DNA of 64,000 nt from Corynespora cassiicola (lineage: Eukaryota; Ascomycota; Dothideomycetes; Pleosporales; Corynesporascaceae): NCBI GenBank assembly GCA_022059125.1, contig JAEUWY010000001.1, positions 1,860,001 to 1,924,000 on the forward strand. The letters run 5' to 3'. This document shows positions 47,901 through 59,922 of this stretch, one piece after another. The stretch's first letter is position 1. The number at the start of each line of letters is the position of its first letter. Under the pieces are notes generated by a model. The model was not told where the DNA came from and made no database searches. It was given only the letters and a program-made list of their open reading frames with translations. The position numbers and the translations under genes were made by a program.

Positions 47901-50034
47901 CTCAGCCGCCATTTGCGAACAGTTTCCCTAGCTTTGGTACTACCCTAACTGCCGAGCAACAAAACGCTCTTGAGCGCAGGAAACAAGAGGAGCAATACTT
48001 GATGGCTCGCCAGAAGGAGCATCTCGCAGCCCAGCAAGCACTTCAGAAGCAGGCCTCCATGGGTCTTGGCGGCCAGCATAACATCTTGCCCCATCAACTC
48101 CAGCACCACTCCAGCGCCCACAGCCTTCACAGTCAACCAAGTTACGGAAGCATCACATCCCCCGGCGGCTACCAGCCTTCTCCAACCCAGGCACCGCTTA
48201 CTGGTGGAGCTGCCGTACCTGGCCTTATCGACAATGCCTTCAGGCCTGCGCCCGTTCCTGGACTGGGACCCATTGGTCAAAATGTGGACATGCTCGGTGG
48301 TATTAGGGAGGAAGATGTTCCAGGCATGATGGACCGTCTTAATCTCGGCCGCTCTGGCCAGCATTCTTTCGGTACTACGCCACAATCCTTTGGGCAGCAG
48401 CAACCGGATTCTAATGCCCACGCTCAGCAGGTCGTCGCCATGCTCAGTGACCGTGCCCGTCTCGCGCGCGAGCAAGCCGAGCATGACGCTCGCACTGGTC
48501 ATAATGATCAACAGTCTGCTCAGGCTTCTGCTGAGCGCCTCCAGCAATTCCATGACCTCAGGGTGCAGACTGATTTGGACCAATCAAATGCTCCAGAGGA
48601 AGCACAGCAAGAGGAGGAGGAGGAGGAGGAGGAGGAGGATGAGGAGCAGCAGCAACAGCAACCTATTTCGCCTGCCCACTCACAGCCTGAGGCTCCACCA
48701 TCTCCTACTGCAGAAGAGGAAGCTCCTGCTCCAGTCGAGCCATTGTCTTTGACTGAGCAAGTCCAGAAGGCCGCGGCTTCTGCCAAGCAGACCCCACAGC
48801 CACAGGCTTGGGGCAAGGTTGAGCCAGCCATTCACCCATTCCCTCCTCCGCCTTCGCAGTCTCCACTCCCCGCTCCTGCCGCTCAGAGGAAGCCGATTGT
48901 TGCAGATTCGCTCACCGCCGAGTCACGTTCCCAGACTCCCTCTGTTGAGACCCCCAGCGCTAGTATTGCTCCTTGGGCCAAGGAGACTGTCGAACCCACC
49001 AAGGGGCCTTCTCTCAAGGAGATTCAGGAGGCTGAGGCGAAGAAGGCCGCCGAACGCGAGGCCCTTGCTGCAGCTGCACGCCGTGAAGCCTTGGAGAGGG
49101 AGTTGCAGGCTCAGGCACAGTCTCCCTCAGCGTTGCCCGGTCTTCCCAGCAGCTCTACATGGGCAAGTGGTGCTTCTCCCATTACTCCTAGCGGAGGCAA
49201 TGCTTCTGCTTGGGCCAAGCCTCTTGCTGGCAAGGCCCCGACTCAGAGTGCTGCGGCGAAGAAGACCCTGCAGCAGATACAAAAGGAAGAGGAAGCCCGC
49301 AAGCAGCGTGCGGCCGCTTCCCAGGCCACCCAGACCGCTTTTGTCGCCCCCACCCCCGTCCTTTCCTCTGGCAAGAGGTACGCCGATCTTGCGAGCAAAG
49401 CCACTCCCGCTCAGCCTCCCACCGCTGGCGGCGCATGGACCACTGTTGGAGCAAGCGGCAAGCCCAAGACTCCCGGTGGCGCTTCTCCCGCACCCGCTGC
49501 CGTCCGTTCTACCAGCTCAACTGTAGTCCCGGCCGTCGTCAAGAAACCTGCCGTCACCCGCAGCACTACCCTCGGAAGTCAGGTGACTGGCAAGGTCAAT
49601 GCTGAGGAGGAGTTCCGCAAGTGGGCTGTTGGAGAGCTTCGCCCCGATTTGAAGAAGAACATTAATGGTAAGGATCCCGAGTCTCAATAATGAATGATTG
49701 TGGCTAACTCCGCACAGCCGAGGAATTTGTTTCTTCGCTGCTCAGCTTCCCTCAAGATATCGAGCTTCTCACCGAGTCTGTTCATTCCGCCTCGAACACA
49801 CTCGACTCCCGTCACTTTGCTGAGGAGTTTTTGAGGCGCCGCAAGCTGGCTGACAAAGGCATCATCGACGAGAGGAGCACTCCTACCCCTGTTGACAACA
49901 AGTCTGGAGGTGGCTGGAGCGAGGTTGCCAAGAAGGGCGGCGTGAGCACACAGATCCAACAGCAGCAAGCGGCTCCTCTCGACACTGGAAACTTCAAGGT
50001 CGTTGCTGCCAAGAAGAAGGGTGGCAAGCGTTAA
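44967..50034 (+). CDS. SMY2: GYF-domain protein (Smy2/GIGYF type)
   Basis: Predicted protein of 1571 residues from exons 44967-45043, 45283-45712, 45776-49667 and 49718-50034. The start MAPTFASAAAGNAANN and the block ARRANGATQTFRRPSHAP after the first intron are typical of fungal GYF proteins. The GYF domain is at about residues 788-850: RWIYRDPSGNTQGPFSGLEM, then HDWYKAGFFSPELLVKK, with the W-x-Y...G-P-F...M...W...G-(Y/F)-F pattern that binds Pro-rich ligands. The rest is low complexity: FG-like and Gly/Pro-rich before the domain, Gln-rich and coiled after it, with a poly-Glu run near 1115-1128 and an AEAKKAAEREALAAAARREA helix. Yeast Smy2/Syh1 and animal GIGYF proteins act in mRNA decay, ribosome-collision response and vesicle traffic. 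It is the last gene before the A+T-rich block. Confidence 0.93.
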
Positions 50035-53000
50035 GCTACTAGTTGCGTCCTGTCATTTGATGTTTGTGAACAAGGATCGATTGGAGCGACAGTCCAAGGT
50101 GGAGTAAACTTTTTCGGGATGTGCTTTTTGCACCTCTCTATGCTCTGCAAAGTGTAGTAGTATCGTAGCTGTGTTGATGCGTTGAATATAAAGTGTTAGT
50201 GTAGTATTCTGTCCATCTGAAGAGCTGTAGGAGCCCTTTTCTCTTAGCTTTGCTGGGCCAGAACTAAATAATAAATACAGACAATAAGTATAAATAGTAA
50301 TAACGCTAGTTAGGCGTTTAATAAAACAGTAACTAAAAATAATAAAAAGTATTTAAATTATTAATTTAAAAAGCTATAAAAATTAATTTTTTTACTTTAT
50401 TAAACTAAAACTAAATAATAAGTATAAATAATAAATAATATAAACTATAAACAAGCGATGAATATAAATAAACAACGTATTTAATACTAAATATTTATGT
50501 TAAATTTTAAAGCTAAATAACTTTTTAATTATAATAGCTATTAAAATAAAAATATAATATTTATAAAGCTAAAGTTTATAGCTTTTTATAAATATAAAAA
50601 ATCTATTTATAAATTTATTTATAAAAAAGTAATCTAGTTTTAAAGTTTATATAAAATAGTATTATTTTAGTTAGTATAATAGCTTTAAAATAGCTATAAT
50701 AAATTAAGATATTTTTTTATAAGCTAAATTAATATATATTAGTATATTAAATTTATTATTATAGTATACAGTACTTTTTATAGTACAGTTTATTTAGTTT
50801 AATTTAATATATTACTTAAAAACAGTTTATATAATTAAACTTTTAAATAATAGTAGTTTTTTAAAATATTTTAAGCTTATAATAAACTAATTATATAAAG
50901 TATTATTAGAATTAAAATATTTTTTAAAAATAAATACTAAAATTAAGTATTAAAGTAAAAATATATTCTAGTAATATATATTTACTTATATAAAATATAT
51001 TAAACTAAAAGTTTTTTAAAAAGTTAGTAACTTAAGTAAGTTAGTAATATTTAATCTACGTACTATTTACACTAAACTATTATATAATATTTTAATAATA
51101 ACTAATTTAAAAAACTTAACGTAGTTTTTAAGTAAATAGCTAATTTAAATAAATAGCTAACTTTTAATCTGCGTGTTACCTATACAGCAATATTACGTAA
51201 TATTTTTATAATAATAAATTTTTAAAACTTATACTAAAGCTAATATATAGCTTACTATTTTTAATATTAATATAAAATATATTTAAAGTCTAAATTACGC
51301 TGTAGCTATATATAATATACTTTAAAAAACTTTTAGTAACTAATTTACTAAAAAATATATATAATATAACTATAAAGTAAACTTAAAACGCCTAATAAAA
51401 CTAAAAAAAAAAAATTATAGTTTAAAATATTTTTAAGTAGTTTATATAAAATTTAATACTTTTAAAAATATATATATAAAATATAGTAAATAAACTGCTT
51501 AGAGTGTAGAATAGTAAATTTATTAGTAAAAACTAAGTAAATAACTTTATTAAGTAAATTTTTAATCTCTGTACGCACTAAAACTATTTATATAATTATT
51601 AGTAAACTATTTATAAAAATTTTATAGCTATTTTACGCTAGTTTAATTTAATAAAAATAATAAAATAAAAATAAAAAATTATTAATAATAATATTTCTAA
51701 CTTTAATAAAACTAATTTTATAATAAATAAAATTATACTACAGATAGTTGTTATAAGCTTAGAAAAAAAAAAATTTAGCTAAAAAACAATAAGTAAATTA
51801 TTATTATTTAAAATATAAAAACTGTAAGTTATTTATTTTTATTTTTTATTATTTTTATAAATAGTATATTTATTAATATTTAGTTTAAAAATCTACTACG
51901 TAATTAGATTTTTAAAATAAACTTTAATAGCTAAACTAATAACTAGCTTACTTTTACTTAATTAAAGTATTTTAATAAATATATAAAGCTAATTACTATA
52001 GATGCGTACTAGCTGCTTATAATTAATAGCTATAAAAACTATAAATTATTTACATTCTAGAATTTTTATAAAAATTCATTTTTTTTTTATATATATTTTT
52101 ATATTTATTATATTTTTTAAAATTTTTAAATATTAGCTGTTTCGCGCTGTTAAAGCACAGATATAATATATAAATTTTAGTTTTAGTATATAACTGTATA
52201 TACTTTATTAATAAATTTTTTTTTTTTTAAATATTTAAACTAGCTTTTAAATAGTTTTTAACTATAGAAAATATTAAAATAAATTTTAAAAGTATTAGGT
52301 TTATTCTGTATAATTTAAAAACTATTTTATTAAAGTTTAATATAAAATTATAAATTTTAAAATTATTACTAAATAAATAAAACGTATAAAAAATGTAAAT
52401 ATTATACAACGTCTGTAAAATTAAAGCGCAGACTATATTTATTTAAAAAAAAATTTAAAACTATTTTATATTTTTTGTAAATTTATTAAAATAAAAAAAT
52501 TTACTAGCTAAGTAAAGACGCGTAGTAAATTATATATAATATAGTATTATAATAATTTAGATTTAAATACTGTTTTACTGCAGTATTTTTCTTTTTTTAC
52601 TTTACTTTACTTTTACTTATTTTATTTTTAACTAGTTAGTATAAAAAGCTAGGTACTCTCTGTATTTTTTAGCTTTTTATTTTAGTATAGTTAAAATATA
52701 CAGAGTATAACTTAGAATCTATTATTTTATATTTATTTTTTAATTAATATTTATATTATATTAAAGTTACTAATATATAGCCAGCGACAGTAATATAATA
52801 TTCTAAATCTAAACTATTATTTTTATAGCTTAAAAAGTTTATAAGCTTTAAATAATTAAAAAATATATAAATTCTGTAAAACGCGCTAATTAAAATATAT
52901 AAATTAGTACTTAAACTAATAAATAAACAGTACTCTGCTATAAATATTTAATATACTAGCTATTTAAAAATATAAATAGTGCTTTATTTATAACTAATAA

Positions 53001-53262
53001 TAAAGTATACTGCTTATACTGCTAACGTACTAACTTATAAAATATATAAATACTTTACTTTTTTATTATTAAAACAGCTTAGTATACTGCTTTAGCTTTT
53101 ATACTAAAAAAATATTAAGTATATTAGTAATTTAAAAAAAAAAAAAGTATTTCGCCTAAGACGGCTGACGTATTAATTTAATTAAAATATAAAATATACT
53201 GCTTAAAATACTAACTACTACTAGTACTTTTAAAATATAATTTTAAATACTCTGCTTTAGTA

Positions 53263-55373
53263 CAGTAGGGTGACACGAAAAAAACTCCCTCTAAAAAATA
53301 GCAATTTTTAAACATTAATAACTTTTTAACTAGACTAGCTATTAAAATAAAAAAAATTAATTTAATAAATATTTATTAAGATTTTAATATAAAAGTTAAA
53401 AGCTTAGAATTTATATTAAGGTTTTAAGGTTAGAATTAAGCTTAAAGTAAAAGTAAAAAAAAAATGTAAAATTAAGTGCTTAATTATTTTTTATCTAGCG
53501 TATAATTTTTATTTTTTATTTAATTATTATAAATTTTTATACTATATAATTATCTACAAAAAAATTTAATATAGCTTTTTTACTTAAAAAAAATAATAAT
53601 AATAATAGAAAAAAAAATTTAAAAAAAATTAAACTATATAAATAAATTAATAATTAATTAAATTATTAATATTTTGTATAATATCCGTTAGCTTTAATAA
53701 CTGCCTTCTAACGCCTAAGTAAAAATAATATATAATTATCTATTATTTTTTATAGAATTAAATTCTATTTTTTATTTATAGCGTTTATAAATAAAGTATT
53801 TTCTTTTTTATTATTTTTTTAATCTAATAAATTAGAATTTAATTTTTTTAAATTATTTTTTAGTATAGCTTAGACGTTTTCTATAGATGCTAAATCTAGG
53901 CTATAAGCTAGATATTTAAATAATTTTATTTTATTTTTTTTAAACCAGTTTAAAAGTGGTTTAGCTGTATGAATTTTTGAATTATTTTATTAAAATTTCT
54001 AGTCTATAAAGTAATTAGTATTTATATTAATTTTATAATTTAATATTTAATTAAATTTATTTAATTAAATAATAAGTTAAATAAAAAAAATTAAAAAAAG
54101 GTATATAAACTAACCGGGTTTTATTTGTTTTTTAATAATAGATTTTAATACTTTTTATATATAATCCGTATTATTAAAGTTATTTTTAGAATTAGGTGTT
54201 TTAATAAATACTAATACTGATTTTTCTCCTCTCTAAATAGCTTCTTATACTGATATAATAATATCTTAAGCTATAATTTAATTAGTATTAATTTTTTTTA
54301 AAAAGTAATTAAATTAAAAAATTATAATTAATTTTTAAAATTTTTTTTTTATTTATAATTTGATTTTATAGAAGCTAATTCAGCCTCTATATCTTTATTT
54401 TTCTTTTTTCTAATATATTTCTGTCTAGAATCTAGACCTTTTTCTATTACTAACTTATCAGAAAATATAATTTTTTTAAATTTATATTTTTTATATTTTT
54501 TAATTATTTTTTTGCATATTTTAATTTTATTTTAGCTTTTTTTTTATTTAAATAAGGCTTTTTAGTACTAATTTTTGTACTATAATTTTCTTTTTTTTAA
54601 ATATTTTTGTAAGCTTTTTTTTAGATACTTTTATATTATTTTTAAATATTATTTTTTTATTTGTTTTTTTAGAGCTTTTAATTAAATCTTTATTAATAAT
54701 TCTTTTATTTCTTTTAGAAAGCTTACTTTTTTCTTTTTTATTAGCCTTATTTAAACTATTAAATAATTTATATTTTTTATTAATTCGTTTTATAGTATAA
54801 TATATACTATTTTTAGATTTATTTAATATATTAGAAATAGTTATAATAGGTGTATTAGTTTTATATAAAAAATTAACTTTTTTTTCGTAGTCTAAAAATT
54901 AAAATTTTATTTTATATTTGTTTAGAGGAAATAGAGATTCAGATTTTAATTTTTAAAATATTAATTTATATACTAATTTAACTAGCTTATTATTATATAA
55001 TAATGCTTATATAATCGAAACCTTATTTTTTAAACTTTATTTTTTTGTACTTTAAATATAAAAATATAACTCTAGTTTTTTTACTTACGTAATATAAGTT
55101 AGACCTAATATAGCTAGCGTGAAAAAATTAAAATAATTTTATTAATAAAAAATAATTAAGCACTTAATTTTACTTTTTTTTACTTTTACTTTAAGCTTAA
55201 TTCTAACCTTAAAATCTTAATATAAATTCTAAACCTTTAATTCTTATATTCAAATCTTAATAAATTTTTATTAAATTAATTTTTTTTATTTTAATAGCTA
55301 GTCTAGTTAAAAAGTTATTAATGTTTAAAAATTGCTATTTTTTAGAGGGAGTTTTTTTCGTGTTACCCTACTG
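53263..55373 (-). mobile_element. Tc1/mariner transposon, copy 1 (heavily RIP-mutated)
   Basis: 2111-base element bounded by terminal inverted repeats starting CAGTAGGGTGACACG (left) and, on the other strand, CAGTAGGGTAACACG (right), each flanked by TA (53261-53262 and 55374-55375). The target duplication and the CAGT end are typical of Tc1. The inverted repeats remain alignable for about 235-240 bases, long for this superfamily. Internal sequence between about 53672 and 54907 aligns with the transposase of copy 2 on the minus strand but has numerous stops. The two ends differ mainly by C/T and G/A transitions. Confidence 0.88.
53672..54907 (-). pseudogene. Degenerate Tc1/mariner transposase, copy 1
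   Basis: Minus-strand relic colinear with the transposase of the second element, including the two intron positions, but broken by many stop codons from A/T-ward transitions. Recognisable only by comparison with copy 2. Non-functional. Confidence 0.75.
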
Positions 55374-55375
55374 TA

Positions 55376-56435
55376 TATAAAGTAGACTTATCTAAACTAT
55401 AAAGTATTTATCTAGTTTTTTATATATTATTACTAAAAAAATATACTAAAAAAGAAATAATATAATTTTAAAGTAAACTACTAGTAGACATATTATATAT
55501 AATAAATAATAATATTTATTTTATTAAAAAAGTGCTAAATTAGAAAGAATTTTTAATTAGTATTTAAAAATATTTAGTAAAATAGAAAAATTACTTTAAA
55601 AAAAAGAATTTTTAGAAATTTAAACTAAATATAAATACTAGTATAATTAATAACTTTTAAAAGTAAAAAAGTATTTAAAGCTAATAAAAAAAATAAACTA
55701 CTTTACGCTATAAAACCCTATTATAGCCTATAATAAATTAAAATATTTAGAAAAAAACTAGATAATTTTTAAGTAAGCTAGTATTTAGAAATTTAGCTAA
55801 AAAATAAAAAATAAAAAATATAGCTATTTTTATCTTATAATTTTTTCTAAAAAATATATTAGATTTTTTATATAAAAAAGTGTTTAATAGCGCTATAATT
55901 TTAACAAAATATAGAATTAAAAACTATATAAAGAGGTTGAAAAAAACTTATAAAAATATTACTAGCTTATTATAGCCTAAAATAATTTATAAAAAACTAA
56001 AAAATATTATAAAAAAGTATAAAAAAAAATATTAGAGTAAGAAAATTTATATTATAAAAAACTATTTAAAAAATAGGTAAAAAGCTACTAAAAACTCTAA
56101 GTATTATCTATATACTGTAAAAAAAACTATAACGCTAAAAAAAAGAGCTAAAAAAAACTAATCTAGATTTTTCTACGCTATTATACTTTATAAAAATCTA
56201 TACTAATTTATATTACTATATATTAACTAAGCATAGGCTGTAGTAAAAAGCTTAATCTATTTTTAAAACTTCTTAATTTTTTTTATAAAAGTATTTTTTT
56301 TATTTTTTAGAGCACGCGTATATTTAGCTTTAAAATTAATAATTTAAACTTTTAATTTTTTTTTTAAATAGCTGTAGCAGCTAAATTAAAAGCAGCTTTA
56401 CTACTATAACTTTAAAAAAAAATATTAATATAAAT
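55376..56435 (+). repeat. Arm A of a ~1.06-kb inverted repeat
   Basis: This stretch aligns with the reverse complement of 62046-63105; for example the segments around 55376-55450, 56115-56210 and 56380-56430 match. It begins right beside copy 1 of the transposon. Identity is unknown; it is probably a relic of another transposon family since no coding frame survives. Confidence 0.75.
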
Positions 56436-58329
56436 TATTATAATATATAATAAGTTATTTTACTTTTTTTTTAAGCGTATTACTATTTTTTTAGTTAGCT
56501 TTAATTTAAACAGATATAAAAACTTTAAAAATATATTTTTTAGCTTTTATTTTAGCAGTAATATTTTTAAAATTTTATTTATATTTACTAAAGCGTATTT
56601 TAAACTGTAAAGTATTATTAGTAGAAATTATACTATTATATAATATTAAATAAATATTATAAAAAATAAACTTTTTATAAAGTATTAGAATAGCCTAAAA
56701 TACTTTAAAATAAATTTTTTTAAAAAAATTACTATAAAAAATATTTAAAAAATATTTTATAAATATAGATTAATCTAAACTACTAAATTTTTATTTTTTT
56801 ATTATTAAAATAAACTTTTTTATAATAAGCTTTTTAAATAACTATTTTAGCTTTATTAAAAACTTTAGTAATTTAGATTATATAAAAACTATAGTAGATT
56901 TTAAGCAGAAAGTTATAAATTATATTATATTTATTATAAAAAGTTTTAAATATTTAAAAATAAATTAAAAAGTTTTATAATAACTAAAAACAGTTTAAAA
57001 TAGCTATAAAAAAAATAAAAACTTACTGTATAATACTTTTAGTTACTAATAAAGTATTTAAAATACTACTTAAACAGTAATACTTTATTTTTTTTTATTT
57101 TAACTATTTTTTATAAAAAATTTTAATAGATTTATTAGAAATAGAATACAGATAACTAATCTACTTAAAAAATTAATACTTTTTTTTACTAAAAAAAAAA
57201 TATAATAAATATAAACGTAATGAATAAATCTGCTATTATTTAAAATATTATTTTTAATTTTAATAAAGTTTATAATAAATAATAATAAAGTAAAATAAGT
57301 TACTAAAAAGTAAAAACGTTTAAAATAGTTTAATTATTACGTATACAGTTTCTAAACTAGTTAGTTAGAACTATAATATAATAAAATAAAATATTATAAA
57401 ATATTATAGAGTATTATAAACTATAATATTTTATAATATTTTATAATAAAAAGTATAATAGAGTGCGGTACTTTATAATACTTTAAAATAAAAAATATAA
57501 AAAAATCTTAAAAAACTTACTAAATTAAAAAAAAAAAAAAACTAAAAATTAGAAAATTTTAAAAAAACTTTTTATATACTTTTAGAAAGTATTTTTTTTT
57601 ATTAAAACTTTTTTACCGCAACTTTTTTTAATATTTTACTTTTTTACTTTTATTTTTTTTACTAAAATAAAATAATTTTAATTTAATTTTAAAAAATTAA
57701 AACTAGTTATAATTATACTTACTATAGTTTATAGTAGCTTACTAAAAAATAAAGTATTAAATTTTAACTTTTATAGTAGATAGAAAAAACTACTATAAAC
57801 TATAGTAAACTTTAATAAATTAAATTAATAAGTTTTAACTACTAAATTAAATAACTAAAATTATTATATTTTATTATAAACAGTAATAAAACAGAATATT
57901 TAAACTAAATATAATTTTTAAACTATAAAGTTACTATATTCTGCTATAAACTGCTAAAAATTTAAAAATATAAACTATATTTTTTAAATAAAAACTAGAA
58001 TATAAAATAGATATTTATAATTACTATTTTTTTTGTTTATAGATATAAAAATGTATAAAATTATACACTATTAAAAAAAGTAATATAAAGCTGTATCTTA
58101 TTATAATTTATTATAGCTTATTATAAAGTATTTTAAGTTAGCTTAGTTATAAATATAATAGTATATATTTTTAAGTTACTGTAAGCTGTTTTAGCAGTAA
58201 TTTTTTTTTTCTATATAATAATATATAATTTAGTTTTTTTTATCTGTCTATCTGTATTATTATAACTTTTACACTCTACTTTAGATTTATATCTAATAAT
58301 AGTTTAATTAAAAAACAAGCAGTTTTTAA

Positions 58330-58690
58330 ACTACTATAATTTTCTAACTTAACTAGCTATAAAAATAAAAAAAAATTAATTTAATAGAAATTTATTAAAA
58401 CTTTAGATTTAAAAAAAAATTTAAAGTTTATATTAGATTTATAAAGTTATAAATAAGCTTAAAATAGAGATAAAAAAAGGTATAAATTTTAAAGCTAATT
58501 TATTTTTTATTAAAAAAATTATTTTAACTTTTTATTTTACGCTAATTTAATTAGATTTAGTATATATTACGTAAGCAAAAAACTGAAGCTAGAAATTTAA
58601 TTTAATATTAAAAAAATAAAGTTTAAAAAAACAAAGTTTTACTTATATAAGTATTTATTATATAACGTGTTTAGTAAGCGAGCTAATTAG
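58330..58690 (+). mobile_element. Truncated relic of a third related Tc1/mariner copy
   Basis: The sequence resembles the right end of copy 1 read on the opposite strand: the inner terminal-repeat region (AACTAGCTATAAAAATAAAA, TTAATTTAATAGAAATTTAT) and then the TATATTACGTAAGCAAAAAA and ATAAAGTTTAAAAAAACAAA segments that precede the transposase. The outer end and the transposase are missing. Orientation is opposite to copies 1 and 2. Confidence 0.6.
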
Positions 58691-59922
58691 ATAAGTAAGT
58701 TAATTAGCTCCACCGCGCGTCGCGTATAAACATCTTATAACTATAATAATATAATATATTTTTATTTTTTTAATTTATAAAAAAAAGTAGATTTTTTTTA
58801 GTAATTTAAGTATATAATTTATAGTTTATTAAAAGTATTCGCCTAACAGCTCAGTCGTATAATATTTCTTATTTTATACTTTATATATATTTATATAGAG
58901 TATTTTTATAACGCAACTTTTGCCTAGTAATATATAAACTTATTACTACTAAAAAAAAAAATTTCTTTTAGCGTATTTTTAACTTTATTACACGAATTTT
59001 TTTTTTTAAATTTTAGTTATATAAAAAATTACTAATTTTATTTTTTAAACGCGTAATAATTTTTAACTTTAAATTATTAGCTAAAAATAAATTAAAAACT
59101 TTATTAATTACTAAAAAATATTTTATATAACTTATAATTGTAAGTATAACTACTAGTAAGCAGTATATAAAAATTCTACTATTATTTAAGTGTAGTTTAA
59201 TTTTATATAAAATATAATCGCGAAGTATAGAATACTTAAAAATAATATATATAATTTTAATAAAACTAGTTTTTAGATAAATGTTATTATAACTTTAAAA
59301 GTTATTATAAAAATAAAATAAAAAAGTTGTATAAAAAACTATTTAGTTTAAAAACTATAAATAAATTACTGTTATATACAAAGTTAATATTTAAAAATAA
59401 AAAATTTTGCTTTTTATTATTTTTACAGTAAAATTTTACTAAGTAACTTAGTATATAAACTATAATTTACTATATAACTAAATAATTACAGTTAGTAAAA
59501 ACAGCTAAATAAATAATTAGATTAAATATAAATAAATATAATACTTTAATAAATATATAAAAGCTTATATAAAAAAATAATACGCTTTTTTATTATAAAC
59601 AAATATAAAAATTATTATTTTAGTTAGTTTAAAAAGTTCTATAAACAAAACAGCATTTTTACTTTTTATTTATTTTTTTATTTTTTTTATTTATTTTAGC
59701 TGCTAAATATAAGCTGTTTTAGTTTTTTAAAAGCGTTATATAGTAAAAAAGTTAAAAAAAAATAAAACTTAATATAAACTATATTATAAAATTTTTTTTT
59801 TAAAGTATACTATACAGCGTATACAGCAGCTATTATAATAAAAAATATTTAAAATAGTTTTTAAGCGATTAGACTAGTTCTATATAATTTAAAATAAATT
59901 TTTTAATACTTAAATTTTATTA

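Noticed and set aside
52227..52409. Minus-strand open frame of 60 codons in the A+T-rich block
   Set aside because: Product consists almost only of Ile, Leu, Phe, Asn, Lys and Tyr, as random A+T-rich DNA would give.
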